Position numbers and translations under genes: made by a program | Assembly: GCF_000518725.1 (NCBI RefSeq) | Contig: NZ_JAED01000011.1 | Coordinates: 1 to 36,410, forward strand | Source: Mesoplasma seiffertii ATCC 49495 | GTDB taxonomy: Bacteria; Bacillota_I; Bacilli_A; Mycoplasmatales; Mycoplasmataceae | DNA length: 36,410 nt | Direction of reading: 5' to 3' | Notes under the pieces: model-generated | What the model was told of the DNA's origin: nothing | What the model saw: only the letters and a program-made list of their open reading frames with translations | Databases searched by the model: none | In this document: positions 1 through 6,255 of the stretch, piece by piece | Layout of the letters: each line of letters begins with the position of its first letter | Position numbering within the stretch: position 1 is the stretch's first letter

Positions 1-260
1 TCACCTTTAAGTGAATCAATTCATTGTCCTAATGTTCCTTGATATCCACCTTCAACTGCTAAATCATACGCTGATTTACCATCAGCACCTTTTAAGGATT
101 TTAGTCAATCATATATTGAACCCTTAAAACCCTTGTCTATAGCCAAATCATAAGCTGACTTACCGTTAATTCCATCTTTACCTGTAGTACAACTGATAGC
201 ACTGACACTAGCTGATGCAGTCAGTGTCATTGCTCCCAAAATTGTTAATAACTTTTTCAT
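1..260 (-). CDS. Repeat-containing lipoprotein, N-terminal part (cut by window edge)
   Basis: Starts at ATG 260 and runs off the left edge, so only the first ~86 residues are visible. It begins MKKLLTILGAM, a basic n-region and hydrophobic core, followed by a lipobox ending in Ala-Ile-Ser-Cys near residue 24, so a lipid-anchored surface protein is expected. After the Cys a repeat begins: GKSAYDLA, then G(F/Y)xG(S/T), then a Trp and SLKG, present about twice (~30 residues each). The Trp codons are TGA. Gly-Lys-Ser-Ala-Tyr repeats of this kind occur in bacterial surface proteins. I know of no defined function and none can be assigned. It is monocistronic on its 5' side, with its own promoter and a terminator separating it from the next gene upstream. 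Confidence 0.85.
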
Positions 261-302
261 AATCTCTCACTTTCTTTTTTACTTTTTACTATTACAATCA
301 AA

Positions 303-331
303 ATGATACAAAAATATTATCTTGCGAACAA
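303..331 (-). promoter_or_regulatory. Promoter of the left-edge lipoprotein
   Basis: On the minus strand TTGTTC (326-331) and TATCAT (303-308) are separated by 17 bp, a good sigma-70-type match about 45 bp upstream of the ATG at 260. The -35 lies against the poly-A/T side of the neighbouring terminator. Confidence 0.55.
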
Positions 332-383
332 AAAAAAAAAAAAAAAAGGTGGAAACCCAAAATTCGGGTTTCCACCTTTTTTT
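331..383. terminator. Strong bidirectional intrinsic terminator
   Basis: A perfect 11-bp stem (348-358 with 366-376, GGTGGAAACCC arm) and 7-nt loop. Seventeen A's precede it (331-347) and a run of T's follows it (377-383). On the minus strand the 17 A's become a very long U-tract, so its main job is to end the yhaM transcript. The T-run lets it work in the other direction too. Confidence 0.9.
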
Positions 384-408
384 AAAAACACTCAATCACC
401 AACGCTTT

Positions 409-1392
409 TTACTTTTTAAAATGTTTTAAATACATTTTTCCTTCTTCACTAGGAATTCTTCCAGATCATGCATTATGCTCAACTTTACCAAGTTCTTCAT
501 TAATTTTAAAGATTCTTGCGTCTAAGTTATCAAAGGTTGATAAAATTACCGCTTCGATAATATTTGGTTCTGTTGGAGAACCATATTCTTTCTTACCATG
601 ACTTGCTAAGATCATATGTTGTAATAATGTTAAATCAGGATTTTGATTTCCTAATTCATCTTTTGCAAGGTCCAGTTCTTCAGCTAATTTATATAGTTCA
701 GCATTTCCAATGCTAATATGTCCTAATAATTTTCCTTCTAAACTATAGTCACTTGCAGTTTGATCATTCAATTCAATAATTTTTCCTATGTCATGAAGAA
801 TAGCTCCACAAATCAATAAGTCTCAATCAATATCAGCATATAAGTAATTTTCTTTAATTGCCAAACAATTTTTAACTAGGGTATAACTATGTCAAAATAA
901 ACCCCCAGTAACATTATGATGGATTGACATTGCTGCGGGATAAACTAAAAACTCTTTTTCATATTTTTTGATTAATCCGATTGTCAAAGCTTTAAACGTT
1001 GGATTTGAAACTTGTTCTAATAGTTCCATTAGGTTAGCATATTGTTTTTCAATATTAACTGGCGCTACTACAAAAAAATCAGCATTTTTAAAACCTTTTT
1101 GTGTGACTTTTTCTTCATCTCAAATTTCGTAATCATTAATTTTTAACTGCAAAATTCCTCGAAACTCGTTAGGAACAATGTCTCTAAAATAAATATAAGT
1201 ATTTGGTTTAATAATCTCACGATCTTGGTCAGTTACAATTCACTTACGGGCTTCAACTCTACCAGTTGAATCCGCTAAATGAACAATCATATAATTACTT
1301 CCATTGCTTCCAGTTGAAATAATTACTCGTTCAACTCTTGCTAAAAGCTCAACTGAATTTAATTCAGCTGAAATATCTTTAAGTTTTAACAT
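409..1392 (-). CDS. yhaM: YhaM-family 3'-5' exoribonuclease (OB fold + HD domain)
   Basis: 327 residues, close to the ~314 of Bacillus subtilis YhaM. The N-terminal third resembles an OB-fold nucleic-acid-binding domain (ISTGSNGSNYMIVHLADSTG, then a beta-rich stretch). The C-terminal half is an HD phosphohydrolase: SIHHNVTGGLFWHS near the middle and GAILHDIGK supply the metal-binding His and Asp residues. The family trims RNA and single-stranded DNA from the 3' end in the cytoplasm. Start ATG 1392 is preceded by AAAGGAAG at a good distance. The frame crosses several TGA codons read as Trp. It is monocistronic, ending at the strong terminator at 331-383. Family assignment is firm; substrate preference is inferred from the family. 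Confidence 0.9.
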
Positions 1393-1441
1393 TTCTTGCA
1401 CTTCCTTTAAATATAATTTTACATTTAAATTAACAATAAAA

Positions 1442-1461
1442 AAATAAACCTTTTGGTTTAT
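1442..1461 (-). terminator. Hairpin with U-tract just upstream of yhaM
   Basis: Perfect 8-bp stem (AATAAACC arm, 4-nt loop); on the minus strand it is followed by seven T's. It lies 50 bp upstream of yhaM and ~145 bp downstream of another strong terminator, so it has no gene of its own to end. It may be a back-up terminator or an attenuator for a yhaM transcript starting to its right. A weak promoter (TTGTTA, 17 bp, TATTTA) follows it. Confidence 0.55.
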
Positions 1462-1607
1462 TATAAATTAAATTTAAATACTAGTGATATTTTAACAAAA
1501 GAGTTTCGATTTTTAAGAGTTTTTAGTACTTCAGAAAGTTACTATTGGGATACCCTTTATTAGCTTTTAATATCTATTAAGAGTATGTTGTTTGGCTTAA
1601 AAAAAAA

Positions 1608-1637
1608 CTGTATTTTGAGAAAGTTCACAAAATACAG
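1608..1637 (-). terminator. Intrinsic terminator of the Cys-rich peptide gene
   Basis: Perfect 10-bp stem CTGTATTTTG (1608-1617) with 1628-1637, 10-nt loop, and on the minus strand nine T's directly after the stem (complement of 1599-1607). It lies 28 bp past the stop of the small Cys-rich gene, which supports that gene being a real transcribed unit. Confidence 0.85.
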
Positions 1638-1665
1638 ATTCATTATATATTTTTTTATTCTTTTA

Positions 1666-1782
1666 TTATTGCAGTCCTCCACAGCCGCAACCACAGCTTG
1701 CTATACAACCGTATGATTTTTCATCACACGCACTACAACTTGAGTCTTCACAATGATCGCATATATTGTAATAATCACTCAT
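1666..1782 (-). CDS. 38-residue cysteine-rich peptide, function unknown
   Basis: The ORF starts at ATG 1782 and ends in TAA; 38 residues, eight of them Cys. The Cys spacing is ordered: C8-x2-C11, C16-x2-C19, then C26, C30-x-C32-x-C34, and the peptide ends Gly-Gly-Leu-Gln. The first half is acidic (MSDYYNICDHCEDSS). A purine-rich ribosome site (GAAAGGAAA) precedes the start and a strong terminator follows, so expression is likely. There is no signal peptide or membrane segment. I do not recognise the family. Paired CxxC motifs fit a small zinc or other metal site (metallothionein-like). The C-terminal Cys/Gly-rich block also recalls cores of modified peptides, but no modifying enzyme is nearby. 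Both ideas are inference. Confidence 0.7.
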   Translation of the reverse strand: MSDYYNICDHCEDSSCSACDEKSYGCIASCGCGCGGLQ

Positions 1783-1814
1783 CTTTTTTTCCTTTCTTAT
1801 TTTTCAATAGACAA

Positions 1815-1838
1815 GTTTATCGAACGTATCGAATAAAC
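1815..1838 (-). promoter_or_regulatory. Inverted repeat upstream of the Cys-rich peptide gene
   Basis: GTTTATCGA (1815-1823) and TCGAATAAAC (1829-1838) form a 9-bp inverted repeat with one bulged base and a 5-bp centre. It sits ~33 bp upstream of the Cys-rich ATG, so it could be an operator or a leader hairpin next to the ribosome site. No clear -10 box is visible between it and the gene. Confidence 0.4.
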
Positions 1839-1842
1839 ATCG

Positions 1843-1902
1843 CTAATTTAAGTGTTTACTGAGGCATAATCTTTTAAAAACTAAATTCACATCATGTTTA
1901 AT
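1843..1902 (-). other. Possible 19-residue leader peptide with ATT start
   Basis: A consensus GGAGG (1909-1913) stands 6 nt before an ATT that opens a 19-codon frame ending in TAG (KHDVNLVFKRLCLSKHLN after the start). ATG codons also follow, but at 13 nt spacing, and they give only Met-Met-Trp-Ile. The ribosome site is the strongest in the intergenic space and has no ordinary gene. ATT initiation is allowed in translation table 4 but rare, so this is speculative. Confidence 0.2.
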
Positions 1903-2008
1903 TTGTTACCTCCTTTTTTATTTTATTTTGTATGTGTTTGTTTTTGATTCGCAGTGTAACTATTTTAAGCGTTTCTATTTTTATTTTTATTGTGCTGCAA
2001 ACTATCAG

Positions 2009-2254
2009 CTATTTTTTAGTATAATCCAAATTATTTTTCTTAGTAGAATCTGCCTTTGATCTTATATAGCTGGCTTGGTTTTTAGAACCAGTCACTTTTT
2101 CAAGTCCTAATTTACTCAAGTCAGCTTTACTTGTTCTCATTGCTTGACTTCGTGTCAAAGTTTCGCCATCTTTATTTTTTCAAATTAGGTCTGTCCCTGT
2201 TGAAGTTTCTTTTTCAACTTTGAACATTTTTTTATTTGCATTAATTTTGTTCAT
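2009..2254 (-). CDS. Small DUF3892-like protein
   Basis: 81 residues, basic, no signal peptide. Start ATG 2254 has AAAGGAGAAAA at good spacing; an in-frame ATG eight codons upstream overlaps that site and is less likely. One TGA codon encodes Trp-25. The C-terminal half has the layout of DUF3892: a DGE-x-LTRSQAM segment after a Trp, then GSKNQASYIRSKAD and a terminal NNLDY. The classical family has G-x-S-x-N-G-x-x-Y-L-R-S-x-x-D followed by NNLD. The match is from memory of the family pattern. The function of DUF3892 is unknown to me. It lies upstream of the Cys-rich gene with 226 bp between them and no visible terminator, so co-transcription is possible. Confidence 0.65.
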
Positions 2255-2435
2255 AGTAATAGATTTTCTCCTTTCCATCTGCTAATTGCTTTAAACATTC
2301 GTGGCTTGCACTTAATCACTAAAAACAATATTTTATTACATGCGTAACTAACACTCAGCAGCAAGCGAGATAAGATACTTATAAAATTTATTCATGAAAA
2401 CATAAAGTAAAAAATATAATAAATTATCTAATATA

Positions 2436-2465
2436 ATTATAACATTAAATAACACTTATAGTGTT
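2436..2465 (-). promoter_or_regulatory. Extended -10 promoter with operator-like palindrome
   Basis: On the minus strand TGT-TATAAT (2436-2444) is an extended -10. Twenty bp upstream, over the -35 position, is the palindrome AACACT-N3-AGTGTT (2451-2465). The layout suits repression or activation of the DUF3892-like gene, whose start is ~180 bp downstream. The rest of the gene-free stretch 2255-2666 holds a wider inverted pair, TTGGCAAT (2468-2475) with ATTGCCAA (2526-2533), and the terminator at 2574-2594. Confidence 0.5.
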
Positions 2466-2573
2466 CATTGGCAATAATTATAAAAATATACATCTTAGTG
2501 CTGGGTTTCTGTTTTTAATAGCGGCATTGCCAAAAAATTACTAAAATTGTTATTTATAATCTGCTTAATAAAA

Positions 2574-2594
2574 AAGTGGTTCATAGAACCACTT
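2574..2594 (-). terminator. Intrinsic terminator of the small membrane peptide gene
   Basis: Nine-bp perfect stem (AAGTGGTTC arm, 3-nt loop); on the minus strand it runs into a T-rich tract. It is 73 bp past the stop of the 39-residue peptide. A second hairpin (TTGTATC stem, 2603-2622) lies between. Confidence 0.8.
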
Positions 2595-2666
2595 CTTCAT
2601 ATTTGTATCTTAGTAGATACAATTAATAATAATTGCTCATCTAGGATTGCTCTTTGCCTTAATGAA

Positions 2667-2786
2667 TTAGGCTACTACTATTATTAAGAATACCAATACC
2701 AAGATAAATGTATATTTATTCATGACCCTCCGTAGATATATTGAAGAGTCACTCATGCTAAAATATTTATGTATTATTTTTCTCAT
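2667..2786 (-). CDS. 39-residue single-span membrane peptide, function unknown
   Basis: ATG 2786 follows AAGGGAGG at ideal spacing; the frame ends in TAA. Residues 1-24 are basic (MRKIIHKYF, later YLRRVMNK). Residues 25-39 are almost wholly hydrophobic (YTFILVLVFLIIVVA), enough for one membrane span with the C-terminus at or across the membrane. A second start (Met-22) has its own GGAGGG only 3 nt upstream and would give an 18-residue peptide that is nearly all membrane span. Two promoters, a structured leader and a terminator surround it. It resembles small membrane regulators or type I toxins in form only; no antisense RNA or relative is recognised. Confidence 0.6.
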   Translation of the reverse strand: MRKIIHKYFSMSDSSIYLRRVMNKYTFILVLVFLIIVVA

Positions 2787-2841
2787 GAAAGCCTCCCTTA
2801 TTTTTTAATCTAAAGGCAGACGCTTTCCGTTTTAAATAAAA

Positions 2842-2877
2842 ATGTATTGGTATTAAGTAAAACGTAAAGCATTGACT
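2842..2877 (-). repeat. 36-bp direct repeat, copy 1
   Basis: Begins ATGTATTGGTATTAAGTAAA and ends in ATTGACT. It matches 3013-3047 with three differences (one base deletion, two transitions). This copy lies inside the leader of the membrane peptide gene and contains one arm of the leader hairpin 2857-2888. Confidence 0.8.
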
Positions 2878-2888
2878 TTATGTTTTGC
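2857..2888 (-). promoter_or_regulatory. Leader hairpin of the membrane peptide mRNA
   Basis: On the minus strand GCAAAACATAAAG and CTTTACGTTTTAC flank a 6-nt loop (TCAATG). All 13 positions pair in RNA if two G-U pairs are allowed. It lies ~70-100 nt before the peptide ATG. It could be an operator or a regulatory RNA fold; it is too far from the ribosome site to block it directly. Confidence 0.5.
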
Positions 2889-2902
2889 ACCTAGAATACA
2901 GT

Positions 2903-2939
2903 GTGAAGTATTTCTACTCCACATAAAAATTATAGCATA
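2903..2939 (-). promoter_or_regulatory. Proximal promoter (P2) with 5'-end stem-loop
   Basis: Minus strand TATGC-TATAAT (2929-2939) is an extended -10 with no good -35. Transcription would start near 2922. The first 20 nt then fold into an 8-bp stem (one G-U pair) capped by a GAAA tetraloop (2903-2922), which would protect the 5' end of the mRNA. Confidence 0.55.
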
Positions 2940-2949
2940 ATGAAGTGTT

Positions 2950-2989
2950 CAAAAAAATTCAAAAAAAATTCAAAAAAAGTTCAAAAAAA
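2950..2989. promoter_or_regulatory. Phased A-tracts (intrinsically curved DNA)
   Basis: Four runs of 7-8 A's, each introduced by TTC or TTCA-like bases, have their C's at 2950, 2960, 2971 and 2982, i.e. spaced 10, 11 and 11 bp. A-tracts in phase with the helix bend DNA. Their place directly upstream of P2, which lacks a -35, suggests an UP-like or curvature-dependent activating element. Confidence 0.65.
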
Positions 2990-3003
2990 GTAAAACTAGT
3001 GTT

Positions 3004-3031
3004 ATTATAATTATGTATTGGTATAAGTAAA
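3004..3031 (-). promoter_or_regulatory. Distal promoter (P1) formed within repeat copy 2
   Basis: Minus strand TTTACT (3026-3031), 16 bp, TATAAT (3004-3009). The -35 comes from the 36-bp repeat. Transcription from here would give a leader of ~210 nt for the 39-residue peptide. Confidence 0.45.
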
Positions 3032-3047
3032 ACGTAAGGTATTGACT
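3013..3047 (-). repeat. 36-bp direct repeat, copy 2 (35 bp)
   Basis: Second copy of the element at 2842-2877, starting 171 bp away, same orientation. Here it overlaps promoter P1; a TATAAT has arisen just beyond its end, which copy 1 lacks. Confidence 0.8.
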
Positions 3048-3068
3048 ATCAAACCTTTATGAATTTTA

Positions 3069-3094
3069 AAGACATTCTGTCAAAAGAATGTCTT
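3069..3094. terminator. Terminator-like hairpin downstream of manA
   Basis: Ten-bp perfect stem (AAGACATTCT arm) with a 6-nt loop. It lies 142 bp beyond the manA stop. The T-rich tail is better on the plus side (ATTTTTATTT) than on the minus side, so its strength for manA is uncertain. Apart from this, 3095-3235 is AT-rich and empty. Confidence 0.45.
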
Positions 3095-3235
3095 ATTTTT
3101 ATTTAAAAAAATTCCTAAATAATTTGGAAAAATTTTTGAACAATATAAGTTTTATTTTATCTAAAAGTTTATCTTTTAAATTGTTTGCAAAAGAAAAAAC
3201 TTTCTTATACGATTATTTTCCTACAAGTTTCAACT

Positions 3236-4153
3236 CTATTTTTTTATTCATGAAATGATTACTTCTAAATCACCAGTAACCTCAATTGGTTCTAGCTCGC
3301 CCAGTGAGATCGCAGATTCTCCAGCCGTAAACTTTTGATTATTGATAGTTCCTTGTCCCCTAATTATTGTGAATTGCAATCATCCGGTTGATTCATCAAC
3401 AATAAACTGTTTTTCAGCTTTAGCTTTTAAAAGATAAATTGAAAATACAGATGATGAAAAAACTTTTTTTTCAGCATTTTTAATAACTAAGTCTGAAGTG
3501 TCTGGAACACTTGTGCAATTAATTGAATCAATTAAATCTAATCTTCGTGGTTGCTTTTGTTCATCTAAGCGATCATAGTCATATAAGCGATAAGTAATAT
3601 CACTTGAGCGTTGTAACTCATAGACTGTTACTCCGGGAGTAATTGCATGTACTTTACCAGTATCAACAAATAAAAAATCTCCCGGTTTGATAGGTTGTTC
3701 TTTTAGTAGTTGCTGTCAATTCCCATTAGCAATCAATGCCTCTAATTCCGCTTTTGATTGGGCGTTATGACCATAAATAAGTTTGGCATTTTCTGGACAA
3801 TCTAAAATATATCAGCTTTCAGGTTTTCCTAACTGATGATGTTTAGCCATTGCATATTCATCATTAGGATGCACTTGAACTGATAAATAATCAGCTGCTG
3901 TGATAATTTTGGCTAGTAAAGGATATTCTCCTTGATAATTGCCAAATAAATTTCGATTATTTTCAAAAACCGTTTTTAAAGGTTGATCTTTAAATGTTCC
4001 TGCTGTTAAATAACTCATTCCATTATTATGAGCAGAAATAACTCAAGCTTCACCAATTTTTTTATTTTCCGGAATTGGAAATCCCAGTTCTTTCAACTTT
4101 GAAGAACCTCAAATTTTTTCTGAATAATATGGTTTTAACTTAACAATTTGCAT
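3236..4153 (-). CDS. manA: Mannose-6-phosphate isomerase, class I
   Basis: 305 residues with a cupin-type phosphomannose isomerase fold; interconverts mannose 6-phosphate and fructose 6-phosphate in the cytoplasm. The N-terminus has YYSEKIWGSSKL and IGEAWVIS, typical of the short Firmicutes ManA. The metal-site region VQVHPNDEYA is present, then KPESWYIL, and later GKVHAITPGVTVYELQ, the conserved active-site segment. Trp codons at EKIW, AW and SW are TGA. Start ATG 4153 follows AAAGGGTG. It is 21 bp downstream of the trmFO stop and probably shares its transcript. The entire frame is intact across four TGA codons. Alone it would feed imported mannose into glycolysis. Confidence 0.92.
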
Positions 4154-4174
4154 ATTTTTCACCCTTTGTCTATA

Positions 4175-5491
4175 TTAGTTCACTGGCTTTATTATATCTC
4201 TTATTTGCTCAAGATAAGCTGTCAAATCTTTAACTGACTGATTATATGAATACAATTCACTATGATCATTACCACTACGATCAACAATTCCCATATTTGC
4301 CTTCATTGGATTAAATTTCTTAAGTTTCTCATTTGTTACATAGTTGGTTAATGCCCCAATAACGGTCGTATTTGGCATTTTTGGAAGTTTCTTGTTATTT
4401 AACACACTTAAGACTCCCAAAGCCGCTACAACCCCTAATGCTGTTGATTCAACATATCCTTCAACTCCCGTGATTTGACCAGCAAAGAAAACGTTTTTCT
4501 TACGCATTACTTGTAGCCTATGATTTAAGATTTTTGGAGAATTAATATAATAGTTTTTATGCATAACTCCAAAGCGAACAATTTCCAAGTTTGCCATTCC
4601 CGGAAGAGTTTTCAAAATGCGCTTTTGCTCTGGTCATTTTAAATTAGTTTGAAATCCTACAAAGTTATATAACGTATCAATTGCATTATCTTGACGAAGT
4701 TGAACAACAGCATACGGCACTTCTCCATTTGGCATTGCTAAGTTATTAGGTGACATTGGTCCATTTAATAGCACCTTTTTACCTTGTTTAGCCATTTGTT
4801 CAATTGGTTGACAACCACGAAAGAAAACTTCTTTTTCAAAGTCTTTTGGTTTAACAACCTCTCCAGTTATTAATAACTGATGAAAGTCATTAAATTGCTC
4901 TTCATTTAAAGGAATGCAAATATACTCGCCATCACCTGTTTTGTGACGTGAATTTAAATAAACCTGGGAAAAGTCAATTGAAGCTTTTTCTACAATTGGA
5001 GCTGAAGCATCCATAAAGTAAAGTTTTTGATTACCAATTAAACGTTGAATTTCTGCTTTTAAATTATCAGTAGTTAATGGTCCCGAAGCAATAATTGTAA
5101 GTTCATTTTCATCGTCAATTGTTAAAACATCTTCAGAAATTAATTCAATGTTTGGTTCAGCTGCGATTGCTTGAGTAATGTATTGTGAAAATCCTAAACG
5201 ATCAACTGCTAAAGCATCATCACCCGGAATTTGATTAGCATATGCCGCCTTGATTATTAACGAATCAAATGCTTCTAATTCGGATTTCAGAATTCCGACT
5301 GCATTAGTTTTTGAACGACTGCGTAAAGTATTTGAGCATACTAGCTCAGCTAACTGATCAGTTTTTTGAACGGGATTGGGATTAAGAAATTTTGACTCAT
5401 ATAATTTAACCTTGACTCCGCGCTTAGCCAGTTGATAAGCAGCTTCAGTTCCTGCAAGTCCGGCTCCAACAATTTTAACAATTTTTTCCAT
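4175..5491 (-). CDS. trmFO: TrmFO-family folate/FAD-dependent m5U methyltransferase
   Basis: 438 residues. The N-terminus carries the FAD-binding Rossmann motif [28 protein letters not shown] holds one conserved Cys, and [16 protein letters not shown] the second catalytic Cys region, followed by NGPMSPNNL. The enzyme uses methylene-tetrahydrofolate to make 5-methyluridine in RNA. In Mycoplasma capricolum a paralogue (RlmFO) modifies 23S rRNA rather than tRNA U54, so the target here is not certain. The TGA at residue ~286 (LKWPEQKR) joins the two halves. It is the first gene of a two-gene unit with manA; a terminator for cutC lies just upstream. Confidence 0.9.
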
Positions 5492-5520
5492 AATTACCTC
5501 TTTTGATTATTGTATATAAA

Positions 5521-5539
5521 AAAGCACCTAAAGTGCCTT
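5521..5539 (-). terminator. Intrinsic terminator of metK-cutC
   Basis: Minus strand AAGGCAC, 5-nt loop, GTGCTTT (7 pairs, one G-U) followed by T's; 24 bp beyond the cutC stop. Confidence 0.7.
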
Positions 5540-5562
5540 TAAAAATTCTAAATTTATTCTAA

Positions 5563-6231
5563 TTAATTATCTGCTAAAAATGTTTTCATTTCATTAATTT
5601 TCTCAACTGAAACTGGTGAGGTTCATGAGCTTTTTTCTCTAACTGCAGTTCCAACATGAACTTCATTAGCAACCTCAACAACTTTTTCAATATTTGTAAG
5701 GTTAACTCCACCACCTACTAAAACAGTAACCTTATTATAATCTTTTAACTCTTTCAAAATTTCTAGATTTTTATTAAGGTCATCTCCAGCTGATGTCAAG
5801 ACAGTTTCAATTCCTAATTCTTGTAAAATATCTAACGATTTTTTAAAGTCTTTTAGGTTATCAAATGCCTTATGGAAAGTAATTGTTTTATTACCGCGCT
5901 TAGCAGTAATTTGTTTCATTCGTTCAACATTAATTTCACCTTCAGGAGTAATAATTCCTACAACCACTCCGGCAACTTTTGTTGTTACGATAAATTCTAG
6001 ATCTTGCAGCATTGTTTGAAATTCTTCTTCAGTATAAAAGAAGTCTCTTGCTGTTGGGCGTAACATAATATTCACTGGTAATTTCGAAATGTTTCCGGCA
6101 ATTTCAATGTCAGTATATGATGGAGTTAATCCTCCTACCTCCAAATTCTTGCAAAACTCAATTCTATCTGCTGATGATTGATTAATAATTTCGATATCTT
6201 CAATACTCGCAGCTATCACTTCTAATTTCAT
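5563..6231 (-). CDS. cutC: CutC-family protein
   Basis: 222 residues with the CutC TIM-barrel pattern: MKLEVIAASIEDI, then ADRIEFCKNLEVGGLTPSY, VNIMLRPTARDFFYTEEEF, ITFHKAFD and VLTSAGDD, then VLVGGGVN near the end. The start was set at ATG 6231, which has GGGG at 6239-6244; an ATG 18 bp further upstream would swallow the ribosome site. The C-terminal 20 residues follow a TGA Trp. The family was linked to copper tolerance in E. coli, but its biochemical role is unsettled. It follows metK by 24 bp, so the pair is one operon; no functional link is evident. Confidence 0.9.
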
Positions 6232-6255
6232 ATTTCTGTCCCCTTTCATAGTATA

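Noticed and set aside
2191..2396. Code-4 ORF of ~68 codons on the minus strand overlapping the DUF3892-like gene
   Set aside because: No ribosome site before its ATG, composition unlike a real protein, and it overlaps a better-supported gene in another frame.
4175..5491. trmFO, smc, pst and other genes as broken by internal stops
   Set aside because: All internal breaks are TGA and fall at Trp positions of the families; with UGA as Trp the genes are intact.
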